Counted from the stretch's first letter, positions 16,804-26,352 are shown. The stretch: DNA of 64,000 nt from Vulgatibacter incomptus_A (GCA_040391605.1 JBEBXK010000004.1:62001-126000); one strand, 5' to 3'. The notes: generated by a model not told the origin, from the sequence alone. Made by a program: numbers and translations.

Positions 16804-17622
16804 ATGGAGACCATCGAGGTCGGCGGGCCGGACCTACCGCTGGGAGCGGGCTTGCGGGTCGAGAAGATGCCGGCCCATTGGCTCATGGCGCGGTTGGGCA
16901 AGCGGGTGCTCCGCCCTGGTGGGCGAGAGGCGACGCAGTGGCTGCTGGACGCCTCGCGGATCGGTCGCGATGACGACGTGGTCGAGTTCGCGCCGGGGCT
17001 CGGGATCACGGCGCGGAGGCTGCTGGCCTCGTCTCCTCGATCGTATGTCGGGGTGGAGCGGGATGAGACGGCCGCTGCCCACGCCACCCACGCGATCGCG
17101 GGAGCAGGCGGCGACGCCAGGATCCTGAAGGGTGATGCCTCGAATGTGCCCCTGCCGGACGGCGCGGCATCCCTCGTGCTGGGCGAGGCGATGCTGAGCA
17201 TGCAGCCGCCGGCCCGGAAGGCGGCGATCGTGGCGGAGGCGACGCGCCTTTTGCGGCAGGGCGGGCGGTATTCGATCCACGAGCTGGCGGTCTCCGAGGC
17301 GACGCCGCCGGACCGGCTGCAGCAGATCCAATCCGATCTCTCGAAGACGATCCACGTGGGTGTGCGCATCGGCACGCCGAAGGAGTGGCGAGAGATCCTC
17401 GAGGCGTCGGGCCTGCGGGTCGAGGCCGGGACCGTCGTGCCGATGCGGCTCCTGGAGCTGGATCGGCTGCTGGCGGACGAAGGCTGGCTCGGCACGGCCA
17501 GGTTCGCCTTCAACACCCTGCGGACCCCCGGCGCGCTCGAGCGCCTCGGCGCCGTTCGACGCTCGTTTCGCGACCACGCGGCGCACCTCTGCGCGATCGC
17601 CATGGTCGCGAGGCGCGTCTGA
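16804..17622 (+). CDS. SAM-dependent class I methyltransferase
   Basis: A 272-residue UbiE-like methyltransferase. Motif I is VVEFAPGLGITA (near residue 62), motif II surrounds YVGVERDE, and GDASNVPLPDGAASLVLGEAML gives the Methyltransf_11 middle motifs. The C-terminal 90 residues carry IGTPKEWREILEASGL and a further hydrophobic region. The start ATG 16804 has GAGGAG 8 bases upstream; ATG 16777 is in frame but lacks a site. Substrate unknown; quinone or small-molecule methylation is possible. A dyad lies just upstream. Confidence 0.85.
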   Translation: METIEVGGPDLPLGAGLRVEKMPAHWLMARLGKRVLRPGGREATQWLLDASRIGRDDDVVEFAPGLGITARRLLASSPRSYVGVERDETAAAHATHAIAGAGGDARILKGDASNVPLPDGAASLVLGEAMLSMQPPARKAAIVAEATRLLRQGGRYSIHELAVSEATPPDRLQQIQSDLSKTIHVGVRIGTPKEWREILEASGLRVEAGTVVPMRLLELDRLLADEGWLGTARFAFNTLRTPGALERLGAVRRSFRDHAAHLCAIAMVARRV

Positions 17623-17757
17623 CGAGGCCAAGGATCCGCGAAGCCCTCTTGGAAGGGCGCGCGGTGCCGATCATGGGGCAAGCCAAGGGCTCCGCCCCGG
17701 GACCTCGGGGCGCGGGCAGCCCGCTAGAACGAGCGGGCGCCCGAGCGAGCATGCGCT

Positions 17758-18000
17758 TCAGTTACAGAGTGCGTTGGCGTTTTTGCAGACGTCATGCTTG
17801 AGCATCTGCTTCACCGCCTCGGGGATCCTCTCGGGGCGCAGCATATCGTTGGACCTGAGCTGCTCGTTCCGCTGCACCTCTTCCTTCTGGATCACGGGGC
17901 GGGGGCGCTCCATCCTCTCCTCGCCGGGGAGGCGGGGAGGCGCTGCGAAGGCAGCGACCGGGATGGCGACGGCGAGCACTGCAAAGAGAACGTTCCTCAT
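17758..18000 (-). CDS. Small exported protein
   Basis: An 80-residue protein with a clear signal peptide (MRNVLFAVLAVAIPVAAFAA, cleavage after AFA) and a mature part of about 60 residues, basic and acidic in turn (PRLPGEERMERPRPVIQKEE) and ending with two Cys in HDVCKNANALCN. The two Cys could form a disulfide in the periplasm. AAGGAGGA lies 6 bases before the ATG. No family recognised. The gap to the methyltransferase (17623-17757) shows GC-rich hairpins only. Confidence 0.6.
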   Translation of the reverse strand: MRNVLFAVLAVAIPVAAFAAPPRLPGEERMERPRPVIQKEEVQRNEQLRSNDMLRPERIPEAVKQMLKHDVCKNANALCN

Positions 18001-18301
18001 CGTTTCCTCCTTGGGGAAGGGGCATCCTTCCACCGCACGGCCAATGTGAAGCAGACACGCCGCCCGCATGTTGCGCTTCCATGAAGACGTCGGGCACGTG
18101 GTTCGCGCAGAACGAAAGCGGTTCGGCACCAAGGATCCTATACTTCAAGTCTCTCATGACGCAAACCCGGCGGGTCGCTGTGTTTGAAATTGAATCAATC
18201 GCCGATGCCCGCCCAGCCGTTCAGCGGCCCTCGGGGCCAGGCCGGCTCCCTTCGAGCCCGCCGCCCTCCATTGGAGCCGAGCGCAGCAGAACGCGGACTT
18301 C

Positions 18302-20044
18302 ATGTGTGTCGAATGCCATACCACGGGCTTCCAACGCGGCTATGACGCGGCGCAGGACACCTACGACAGCCGCTGGGAGGCGTTGGGGGTCGGCTGCCAG
18401 AGCTGCCACGGGCCGGCCTCGGGCCACCTCCGCTGGGCCGAAGGCCATAGGGACGAGGGTGGCGGGAAGGGCTTCGAGGGCGAGGCGATTCGAGCGGGGA
18501 CTCCCCTGGAACTACATGTCTGCGCCCGCTGTCACAGCCGACGCACGCCGCTGGGGAATGGGAGCGCGCACGGTGAGGAGCTCCTCGACGCGTATCTGCC
18601 CATGATCCTCACGGCGGAACTCTACGAGGTCGACGGCACGATCAAGGACGAGGTCTTCGAGTACGGCTCCTTCCGCCAGAGCCGCATGCACGCGGCGGGG
18701 GTCGGCTGCTCGGATTGCCACGACGCCCATAGCGCCCGGCTCCGGGCGCCGGGCAACGCGGTCTGCACCCAATGCCACGGCCCGGCGGCGACGCCGATCC
18801 GCGACGCCATCGATGGGAGCCGGTTGCGGGCGCGGCGCTACGACGACCCCTCTCATCACCACCACGCCACCGGCTCGGCGGGCGGCGAATGCGTCGCTTG
18901 CCACATGCCGGGCAAGCTCTACATGGGCAACGATCAGCGCCACGACCACAGCTTCACCTCGCCTCATCCGCTGGAGGCCCGCGCGCTCTCCCATTCGGAC
19001 GCCTGCCTCGGCTGCCATCGGGCAGAGGAAGCGGGCGAGGTTGTGGCGGCGTTCCAGCGGTGGTACCCCGGCGCCGAGCCACGCGATGGGGGCTACGCCC
19101 GCGCGCTCCACGCCGCGCGACAGGGGCGGCCGGGGGCGGCAGAGGGCCTGCTGCTCCAGCTCGCACGCGAGGACCTGCCGGACATCCGGCGAGCCACCCT
19201 GCTCAGCGAGCTGCCCAACTACCCGTCGTCGCCGGCCCGGCGCGCGCTGATCGAGGCGCTGCGGGATTCGTCGCCGCTGGTGCGGCGGACCGCCGTCGAG
19301 CTCCTCGACTCGCTGCTCCCTTCACCCGATAGCGAGAGGCTGATCACGGGGCTGGTGGACGATCCCGTGCGCGCCGTGCGGCTGGCGGCGTCCTGGCACC
19401 TGCTGCAATCGGCGGCCAGCCGGGGCGCGCCCCCGAGGGATCGCCTCGAGTTGATCGCGGAATACGAAGAGGTGCAGGGGACGATGCTGGATCGGGCCGA
19501 GGCTCACCTCAACCTGGCGGGCGTGTACCAGCTCACCGGACGCGAGGCCCTGGTGGAGCCGTCGCTGCGGCGGGCGCTGCGCCAGGACTCGACCTTCTAC
19601 CCTGCGCTCATCCTCCTCGCACAATGGCGGGAGCAGGCGGCCGGCGATCCGGAGGGCGCGTCCCGCCTCCTGCTCGAGGCGTTGGAGACGGAGCCGGCGG
19701 AGGCCTCGCTCTGGCACGCGCTCTCCCTGATGCGCGTGCGACAGGGCCAGCGCGAAGAGGCGCTGCGGGCCCTGCGACGCGCGCACGAGCTGGCGCCCGA
19801 GCATCCGGACTACGGCTACGCCCTGGCGGCGGCGCTGCACGACAGCGGGGGGGCCGGGGCGGCGCTGGAGCTGCTGCTGGACCTCTCCCGACGCCATCCC
19901 GCCAACCGCGCCTTGCGGCTGGCGGCGATCGCGCACCTCCAATCCGCCGGCAGACAGGCCGAGGCCGACGCGGCCTGGTCAGAGCTCGCCGCGCAGAACC
20001 CGCAAGACCCGCTGCTCCTGCAGCGGAGCCAGACACAACCCTGA
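18302..20044 (+). CDS. Multiheme c-type cytochrome with HEAT and TPR repeats, 5' truncated
   Basis: Seven C-x2-C-H heme sites are seen in the first 250 residues: CVECH, CQSCH, CARCH, CSDCH, CTQCH, CVACH and CLGCH. Residues about 285-400 have HEAT-like repeats (LPDIRRATLLSELPNY, SSPLVRRTAVELLDSLL), and residues about 400-575 are TPRs (AHLNLAGVYQLTGREALVEPSLRRAL and others). Full-length relatives have about 170 more residues with a signal peptide and another heme site. Here family similarity begins with in-frame codons from about 18251 (LHWSRAQQNADFM) and an in-frame TGA sits at 18191, so the exported N-terminus is lost. Without it hemes cannot be attached in the periplasm. ATG 18302 is the first start only. 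The sulfatase gene follows after 17 bp. Confidence 0.75.
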   Translation: MCVECHTTGFQRGYDAAQDTYDSRWEALGVGCQSCHGPASGHLRWAEGHRDEGGGKGFEGEAIRAGTPLELHVCARCHSRRTPLGNGSAHGEELLDAYLPMILTAELYEVDGTIKDEVFEYGSFRQSRMHAAGVGCSDCHDAHSARLRAPGNAVCTQCHGPAATPIRDAIDGSRLRARRYDDPSHHHHATGSAGGECVACHMPGKLYMGNDQRHDHSFTSPHPLEARALSHSDACLGCHRAEEAGEVVAAFQRWYPGAEPRDGGYARALHAARQGRPGAAEGLLLQLAREDLPDIRRATLLSELPNYPSSPARRALIEALRDSSPLVRRTAVELLDSLLPSPDSERLITGLVDDPVRAVRLAASWHLLQSAASRGAPPRDRLELIAEYEEVQGTMLDRAEAHLNLAGVYQLTGREALVEPSLRRALRQDSTFYPALILLAQWREQAAGDPEGASRLLLEALETEPAEASLWHALSLMRVRQGQREEALRALRRAHELAPEHPDYGYALAAALHDSGGAGAALELLLDLSRRHPANRALRLAAIAHLQSAGRQAEADAAWSELAAQNPQDPLLLQRSQTQP

Positions 20045-20061
20045 TACCCGACGAGAGAGCA

Positions 20062-22218
20062 TTGCGATCCAGACTCATGACGCTGGCCGCCACCCTGGCG
20101 ATCGCCGCCTGCGGCGCCGACCCGAAACCCGAACCAGCGGCCGACGCAGACAAGCTGCCGAACATCCTCTTCATCGTGATGGACGACGTCGGCGTAGACC
20201 AGATGGCCTCCTTTGGCTTCGGCGGCCACGAGGCCCCGACGATGCCATCCATTGACTCCATCGCCGCAGCAGGTGTGCGCTTTCGTAACACCTGGTCCAT
20301 GCCCGAATGCTCTCCGGGGCGATCGGCGCTGATGACGGGGCGCTACCCTCTTCGAAACAACGTCTTCCAGGCCATCGGCCCCAAGGACCTCGCCAACTCC
20401 CAGATCGATCCGTACGAGATGACGGTCGCCAAGGTGCTCGCTGGCGCGGGCTACGAGAGCGCCATGTTCGGCAAGTTCCACCTGGCGGGGCCGGAGAACA
20501 ACGAGGCCGGCAACGGCACACCCACCCAGCTCGGCTGGGATCACTTCTACGGCTGGACCGGCGGCCTGCCCGGCTCCATCGACACCACGGCAGGGGGCGT
20601 TAAGCCCCTGGGCACCTATTCGTACGGCTTCGTCCCCGGCGGCGACGAGCCCAACGGAGCCGACGCCGGCGCCTGCTACCGCCCCGAGGCGGCGGGTGGA
20701 GCGAGCTGCATCGAGATCGCCGGGAAGAACCCCGCAGGTGATCCGCCGGGTCTGCAATGCCTCAGCCTGGGAGGGATCCTGGTGCCGGCCGCCGCCTGTG
20801 AGGTGACGCCGCCGCCAGCGCTGATCTTCGACCGCGAGAACGCCCACTACGTCTCGCCGCTGGTGGTGAACCGGAGCGGCGCGGTGGAGGAGGCCGAGCT
20901 CCGGGATCTCCGGGGCCGCGGCTTCCGCTCGACCATCGAGGTGAACGCGGCGATCGATTGGATCAAGAGCCGCGCTGACTCGAGCAAGCCTTGGATGACG
21001 ACCTTGAGCTTCAGCTCGCCGCATACGCCGCTGCAGCCGCCGCCGGCGCACCTGCTGCCGTCGGGCATCGCGGCGGAGCTGACGTCCGATTGCGCGGATC
21101 CGATCAACCAGCGACGCCTCGCCGACGCGATGATCGAGGCGTTGGACGCCGAGCTCGGTCGCCTGCTGGTCGAGACCGGCATCGCCGCGAAGGCCGAAGA
21201 CGGGAGCCTGGTCTACGAGCCGCGGGAGAACGATACGGTGGTGGTGATCGTCGGGGACAACGGCTCGTTCGGCCCCACGGTCAAGCTCCCCTTCGATCCG
21301 CTCCGCGCCAAGGGCTCCGCCTACCAGAGCGGCGTCTGGGTGCCGCTGATCGTCGCCGGCCCGATGGTGGAGCAGCCCGGCCGCGACGTAGAGCACATGG
21401 TCAACGCCACCGACGTCTTCGGGCTCTTCGCCGACGTCGCGAAGGTGGACATCGAGCAGGCGGTCCCGCGCGGCGTCGACGCGAGAGAGATGATGCCGTA
21501 TCTGGTGGATCCGAATCAGGCCAGCATCCGCGCGTTCAACTTCGTCCAGGGCGGATTGAACCTCCAGGCGAACGGCGGCGTGAACGGCCCCTGCGTGTTC
21601 AACGGCAACTCATGCTCTCATACGCCGACCGGCAAGTCGGTATGTGAGGACAACGGCGGCGTCTGGTGGGGGCTGGGAGCGGATCACGCCGACGTGCTCA
21701 CGCCCGGCCTGGAGCATTGCTGGGAGGTCAACCGGGCGATCTACGAGAGCGACGAAGCCGGCTACGAGGCCAAGCACATCGAGATGGCGCCGACGGTCTA
21801 CCAAGCGGTGCGCGACGAGGCCTACAAGCTGGTCCGCAACTGGGCGCTGGACTTCGACGTCTCCACGGGCATCGGACAAGGCGTCCAGACGGAGGAGCTG
21901 TACCGGATCGATCAGGCCGCACCCGTGCCCGCGCTGGACCGGGCCCACACCAATCTGCTCGATCGCAAGCTGCTCCCGGAGGAGCAGCGCCGCTACGAGG
22001 CGCTGGTCGCCGAGCTGGAGTCGGTGCTCGCCTCCCAGGTGGCCTGTCCTGGGGACGGCAACGGGGATGGGGTGGTCGATTCGGTGGACGTCGACGAGCA
22101 CCACCGCATCAGCACCGGCTGGGGCGAGTCGAGCCCGTACGATCTCAACCACGATGGCCGAACGGACGAGGCGGACCTTGCGATAATCCGCGAGAACATG
22201 GGGCCGTGCCCGCGGTAG
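20062..22218 (+). CDS. Arylsulfatase-type lipoprotein with dockerin-like calcium tail
   Basis: A 718-residue sulfatase. The N-terminus MRSRLMTLAATLAIAACG is a lipoprotein signal if the TTG at 20062 is used (ATG 20077 would drop the positive charges). NILFIVMDDVGVD starts the alkaline-phosphatase-like fold with the metal-binding Asp pair. CSPGRSALMTGR holds the C-x-P-x-R motif whose Cys becomes formylglycine. FGKFHLAG, SFSSPHTPL and VVIVGDNGSFGP are the other family motifs. A 160-residue Cys-containing insert separates the second and third. The last 55 residues (GDGNGDGVVDSVDVDEH and YDLNHDGRTDEADL) are paired calcium loops as in dockerins. It should hydrolyse sulfate esters outside the cytoplasm, perhaps on polysaccharides. 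A maturase gene is not in the window. A decayed paralogue lies inverted downstream. Confidence 0.9.
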   Translation: MRSRLMTLAATLAIAACGADPKPEPAADADKLPNILFIVMDDVGVDQMASFGFGGHEAPTMPSIDSIAAAGVRFRNTWSMPECSPGRSALMTGRYPLRNNVFQAIGPKDLANSQIDPYEMTVAKVLAGAGYESAMFGKFHLAGPENNEAGNGTPTQLGWDHFYGWTGGLPGSIDTTAGGVKPLGTYSYGFVPGGDEPNGADAGACYRPEAAGGASCIEIAGKNPAGDPPGLQCLSLGGILVPAAACEVTPPPALIFDRENAHYVSPLVVNRSGAVEEAELRDLRGRGFRSTIEVNAAIDWIKSRADSSKPWMTTLSFSSPHTPLQPPPAHLLPSGIAAELTSDCADPINQRRLADAMIEALDAELGRLLVETGIAAKAEDGSLVYEPRENDTVVVIVGDNGSFGPTVKLPFDPLRAKGSAYQSGVWVPLIVAGPMVEQPGRDVEHMVNATDVFGLFADVAKVDIEQAVPRGVDAREMMPYLVDPNQASIRAFNFVQGGLNLQANGGVNGPCVFNGNSCSHTPTGKSVCEDNGGVWWGLGADHADVLTPGLEHCWEVNRAIYESDEAGYEAKHIEMAPTVYQAVRDEAYKLVRNWALDFDVSTGIGQGVQTEELYRIDQAAPVPALDRAHTNLLDRKLLPEEQRRYEALVAELESVLASQVACPGDGNGDGVVDSVDVDEHHRISTGWGESSPYDLNHDGRTDEADLAIIRENMGPCPR

Positions 22219-22282
22219 GCCCCACTCCGAGGCGCGGCTGCCGATGCCGCGCCCGGGGACCAGCGGCATCCCGGCGGCGCTT

Positions 22283-22437
22283 CGACGATCGAAGCCGGCC
22301 CAAAGACCCGCCTCGATCGCCCCGCTGACAGAAGCGAGGGCCGGCGCCCATTCCGGGGCCGGCCTTCTCTCGACGCGAAGCATCCTGGGGGCTCGTCGAC
22401 GATCGAAGCCGGCCCATAGAGCCTGCCTCGATCGCCA
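22283..22437 (+). repeat. Degenerate tandem duplication of about 114 bp between sulfatase gene and remnant
   Basis: CGACGATCGAAGCCGGCCCA occurs at 22283-22302 and again at 22397-22416. Each copy is followed by a CCTCGATCGCC segment and then by GGGCCGGCC/GGAGCCGGCC hairpins. The offset is 114 bp. The stretch 22219-22502 has no gene; the hairpins may end transcription of both flanking genes. Confidence 0.55.
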
Positions 22438-22502
22438 CGCCGGGAGGATGAGGGAGGGCCGGCCCTGATTCTGGAGCCGGCCCTGAGCTGAACGCCGGGT
22501 GC

Positions 22503-23030
22503 TTAGCGCGCGCAGTCGCGCCCGAGGTGCTCCTCGATGATCGCCTTTTCCTCGAGGTCGGTGCGACCGTCGGAGTTGAGGTCGTACCAGCTCGACTGAC
22601 CTCCATTCCCCGTCGACCACTTCTCCCACTCGTCGAGATCCTGCCGATCGACCATGCGATCGCCGTTGCCGTCGCCCGGGCACTCGCTTCGGCTGGCGAG
22701 GAGCGCGTCCATCTCACCCATCAGCGCCTCATAATTCCTGCCGCTGCTCCTGCGTGAGCTCGTCGGCCGAACGGCCCGCGAGGAGGTCATCCTCCTCCCG
22801 ATCCAGCTTCAGCTCGCTGGCGTCCCGGCTCTGGTTGATCAGGTAGAGCTCGTCGGCCGTCCGATGCTCTCCGCTCGCGCAATCGAGGCGCTCGATGCGG
22901 ACCACCTTGAACGTCTCGTTTCGGATGGCGCGCTGGGAGCGGGGGGTCTCCACCGGCGCCTCCCCTGATCCTGGAGATAGGCGATCACCTCGCAGCAGGA
23001 GCCGAGGCCGGCTAGGGGGGCCGCGATCTC
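22503..23030 (-). pseudogene. C-terminal remnant of a second sulfatase, inverted
   Basis: Three minus-strand frames in succession align with the last 170 residues of the intact sulfatase: CEVIAYLQDQG (about 22990), then RAIRNETFKVVRIERLDC and ADELYLINQSRD (22729-22953 frame), then NYEALMGEMDALLASRSECPGDGNGDRMVD..DLNSDGRTDLEE (22503-22790 frame). The intact protein has RRYEALVAELESVLASQVACPGDGNGD in the same place. Shifts fall near 22735 and 22960. The catalytic two thirds are absent. It lies tail-to-tail with the intact gene. Confidence 0.7.
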
Positions 23031-23205
23031 AGTCCGCTCCCTCCGAATGGTCGAATCGCTATGGGGCGGCCCGGCGCCAGAATGGTAGCGCTGGCTTCGT
23101 TCCGACTCGACTCCTGCGCTCCTATACAATAAGGGGTGAATCACACACTGTGATGGGTCGTATGCGCCTTGCATTCGGTCGAGGCCTCGCGACGTCGGGG
23201 TGGAA

Positions 23206-26200
23206 ATGCGTCGTGCGCTGGTCGTTGCGATCCCCCTCATCATCCTCGTCGCACTCGTGGTCGATCTCCTGGGCGGCATCGGACGGGAGTCCCACGTCCT
23301 CGAGGCGTTCGCTCTCCTGACGGGCCGCGCGTCGGGTGAACCGATCGAAGAGCTTGCCGACGCGAGCGGTCAGTACGCGCTGCATCTCCCCGCCGGAGAC
23401 TGGCGCGCCGTGCGGCAGCGCCACCCGGAGCCCGGAGTCCTCGCCCAGGCCCGGGATCGGACCTCGGGCGCAGACATCACGATCCTGAGTCGGTACGAAT
23501 CGCACGCCGCGTTCCTCCACGAGAAGCACGGGGCCTCGATTGAGCCATGGCTCACCGAGCGGGGCCTCTTCATCGATACGGAGAGCCCGCTCCTCACCGA
23601 GTTCGCCAAGGGGGCCCTCCTCCGAGCGGCGACGGAGGACCGCCGCACGAACGCGGTCGTCGCCGTCTTCGCGAAGAGCAACAGGCTCTTCGCTGTGCTG
23701 GCGAGCGGACCCCGCCCGTCCTTCCAGCCACCCGACGACGGTTGGGTCGACGCCGTCACTTCGCTGACCCAGCGGCCGGTGCGAAGGCCCCGGCTCCATC
23801 TGCCAGCCGACGTCCCGCCGCAGGCCGTCTCTGTCGAGCGTGCCTCCGGATTCCCGATCGGCCAAACGAAAGACGGCTGCCTCATCGTGACCTCTTCCGC
23901 ATGGGTACATGGAGACATACCGGTCCGGCTGCAGGGCGCGGCGGCCCAGCGCGAGGACATCCGCGCGAAGGTGCTGGCGAGGGATGAGGCCGCGGGCCTC
24001 GCGCTGCTGGCCTCGCCTCCTCCCTGCCTCGAGGCGGTCCGATGGCGTACGTCCGGACGGGTGCTCCCCGGCGAGCCGCTCTTCGCCTTCGGCGCCCGGG
24101 CATCACCCAAGGTGTCGCGGGCGGTGACATCGGCAGGGCAGACGGAGATCGTGACCCAGCCTGCGACGGTCGTGCGCTCGATCGAGTCGGGGCGGGCGAT
24201 CGAGCTGGCCCGCCCCGAGGAGCTCGCGGACCTCCTCTCCGCCGAGCTCTGGTTGAGCGGCGAGTACGTGGGGGGGCCGATCACGGACGAGTCGCTGCGC
24301 GTCGTCGCCATGGCGACGGCCCCCCGCGACGCTTGGTATCAGTTCGCGATCCCCGCGGAGACGATCCTCGACTTCCTTCGGGTGCACCTCCCTTCGTGGA
24401 CGCCGCGGGAGGGCCCCTCCCGTTCCTATCTCATGGAGTCCGAGCTGCCCTCGGAGCTGGAGCGCCAGCGGTTGCTCGACTCGACCGTCGTCGTCCGCTT
24501 TGGCGAGAGCTCGATGCTGGGGGCGGTCGTCGCAGCCACCGAGCGGCACCTGCTCGTCGTCACCGGCGTCTCCACGCGGCAGGATGGGGGGCTCATGGTC
24601 ATCGCCCCCGGGCCGAAGCGCGCGCTGGGGGAGGTGCTGAGGGTCGACGCGCGGCTGGGCCTGCAGCTGATCCAGATCGAGCGATCGGCCGATCTTCCCG
24701 CGCCCATCGCCCTCGACCGCAGCGGGCTGGAGCTCTACGACGGCGTGGCACTGGCGGCCGCGTCCTACCCCAGGGGCTCGGGCATCGCGGTGCCTCCGTT
24801 GCCGCCCGTGATCGTCGAGGGCGACGTCGCCGAGTTCCCTCGACGGCCGGACGCACGGATCATCGAAGTCGCCGAGCCGGTGCTCCTGTACGGACCATTC
24901 GCTGGGAAAGGAGGGGGCCTGGCGGGCTTCGCCGCCCCTCTCCCGGGAGAATCACGGCAGCGCGAAGGAGGCGTGGCGCGGTACGATCGTATGTCTTTCG
25001 TCGCAGCCGACGAGATCGCTTCGCTCTTGGAACCCATGGTCCAGCGTGGGTCCATTCGATATCGGTTGGACGAGGCGCGCCGCTGCCTGATCGAGTGGAG
25101 CCTCGAGGTCTTCGATCCCTTCGAGCGCGTGACGGGAGCGACGATTCACCTGGGACGAGAAGGGATGACCCCCACCACCATGGCCGCCGAGTGGGTCGAG
25201 GGCACGGGCCTTGGACTCCGGCACGCGATGGCGTCGGGCACCTTCGCGCGATGCGATGACGGGACCGTTCCTCTGACCGTCGAGCTCCAGCGGTCGGGAG
25301 GCGCCATCCAGTGGGCGACGTGGATGCCTCCGATCGAGCCCTCGGGAGAGATGGCGGAGGCGCGGCTTCCTTCCCCGCCCCTCCCCGCCGATACGCGACC
25401 GGCGCCATCTTCCTTTGAAATGGTCGAAGCCTGTGGCTCCCAGGGGTGCCGGGCCGCGTGTCTGGCGGGGGACTCCGACGCGTGTACACGGATCGGGCTC
25501 CCGCCGCCGAGCGCGGGCGCGACCCTCGCTTCGCTCCGGCAAGCTTGCGATCGCCGCGACCCCGTCGCATGCAGGCGCGCGGCGCATCGGCTGGTCGCCA
25601 CGGACGGCGTCGAAGCGCAGCGCTTGTACAGGCGCGGCTGCGACGAAGACGACGCGCCGTCTTGTTTCTGGAGCGGCGGCTTCCGGTATTGGATGCACGA
25701 CAGCCCCATGGAGCGGACCGTGTCACTCGAGAGCTTCGAGCGATCCTGCGAGCTGGGTGAACCTTATGGATGCCACGCCGCCGCGATCGTGGGGATCGAG
25801 GGGCACGCCCCGGCGGACGCCCTGCAGGCCCAGCTCGTGCGCGCCTGCAGCCAAGGCGTGATCGGCGGCTGCTGGGGCTTGAGCAGTCTTCTTCAGCGGC
25901 AGCCCGACCGCGGCGGAAGCCAAGCGCTGGAGGCCTTCGAGATGGCCTGTAGCTGGGGCGATCCGAAGGCCTGCGCCGACCTTGGCAGGCATCGGAAGGG
26001 AGAGATACCCACCCCGGGGACGTCGGAGGATGGGAGGTGGGGCGTCACTGCCACGGTCAGCCTCTCAGGGCATCCGCCGCCCTGGCAGCGCGAGTTCGGC
26101 CAGAAGGCAAAACGATGGCTTGAGGTCTGCGGCGGCTGGAACCGCCATCGCACCTGGAAGCCGCGCGCGCCCGTAGGCTCCCGCGCCGAACTCCGCGTCG

Positions 26201-26352
26201 ACTTGGAAGACGGTCGCATCGTCGGAAGCGAGCTGCTTCGATCGACCGCGGCGCTCGATCTCTGGCCCCGCTGCCTGCAGCTTCCGGCTGGATTCCAGGT
26301 CGCCGATCAGCTGGGAAAAGATTCGGTCGTCCTCAGCCTCGCCGTTCGCTGA
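23206..26352 (+). CDS. Large membrane-anchored protein with two degenerate trypsin-like domains and Cys-rich Sel1-like repeats
   Basis: A 1048-residue protein. An N-terminal span (RRALVVAIPLIILVALVVDLLGG) anchors it, with the rest outside. Residues about 205-380 resemble a trypsin/DegP-type domain: GCLIVTSSAWVHG in the place of the His-box, VLARDEAAGLALLASP in the place of the Asp-box. Residues about 420-600 repeat the theme (VVVRFGESSMLGAVVAATERHLLVVTG; LRVDARLGLQLIQIE). In both the catalytic His, Asp and Ser are not recognisable, so these are probably binding domains. Residues about 735-930 hold Sel1-like units with paired Cys (CLAGDSDACTRIG, CDRRDPVACRRAA, CELGEPYGCHAAA, CSWGDPKACADLG). 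The end (residues 940-1048) is a TonB-like or AgmX-like energy-coupling-style beta domain, by my inference. ATG 23206 or GTG 23200 may start it. Confidence 0.65.
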   Translation: MRRALVVAIPLIILVALVVDLLGGIGRESHVLEAFALLTGRASGEPIEELADASGQYALHLPAGDWRAVRQRHPEPGVLAQARDRTSGADITILSRYESHAAFLHEKHGASIEPWLTERGLFIDTESPLLTEFAKGALLRAATEDRRTNAVVAVFAKSNRLFAVLASGPRPSFQPPDDGWVDAVTSLTQRPVRRPRLHLPADVPPQAVSVERASGFPIGQTKDGCLIVTSSAWVHGDIPVRLQGAAAQREDIRAKVLARDEAAGLALLASPPPCLEAVRWRTSGRVLPGEPLFAFGARASPKVSRAVTSAGQTEIVTQPATVVRSIESGRAIELARPEELADLLSAELWLSGEYVGGPITDESLRVVAMATAPRDAWYQFAIPAETILDFLRVHLPSWTPREGPSRSYLMESELPSELERQRLLDSTVVVRFGESSMLGAVVAATERHLLVVTGVSTRQDGGLMVIAPGPKRALGEVLRVDARLGLQLIQIERSADLPAPIALDRSGLELYDGVALAAASYPRGSGIAVPPLPPVIVEGDVAEFPRRPDARIIEVAEPVLLYGPFAGKGGGLAGFAAPLPGESRQREGGVARYDRMSFVAADEIASLLEPMVQRGSIRYRLDEARRCLIEWSLEVFDPFERVTGATIHLGREGMTPTTMAAEWVEGTGLGLRHAMASGTFARCDDGTVPLTVELQRSGGAIQWATWMPPIEPSGEMAEARLPSPPLPADTRPAPSSFEMVEACGSQGCRAACLAGDSDACTRIGLPPPSAGATLASLRQACDRRDPVACRRAAHRLVATDGVEAQRLYRRGCDEDDAPSCFWSGGFRYWMHDSPMERTVSLESFERSCELGEPYGCHAAAIVGIEGHAPADALQAQLVRACSQGVIGGCWGLSSLLQRQPDRGGSQALEAFEMACSWGDPKACADLGRHRKGEIPTPGTSEDGRWGVTATVSLSGHPPPWQREFGQKAKRWLEVCGGWNRHRTWKPRAPVGSRAELRVDLEDGRIVGSELLRSTAALDLWPRCLQLPAGFQVADQLGKDSVVLSLAVR

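Noticed and set aside
22244..22500. Possible CRISPR-like or regulatory repeat array
   Set aside because: Only two degenerate copies 114 bp apart with no spacers of equal size and no cas genes.
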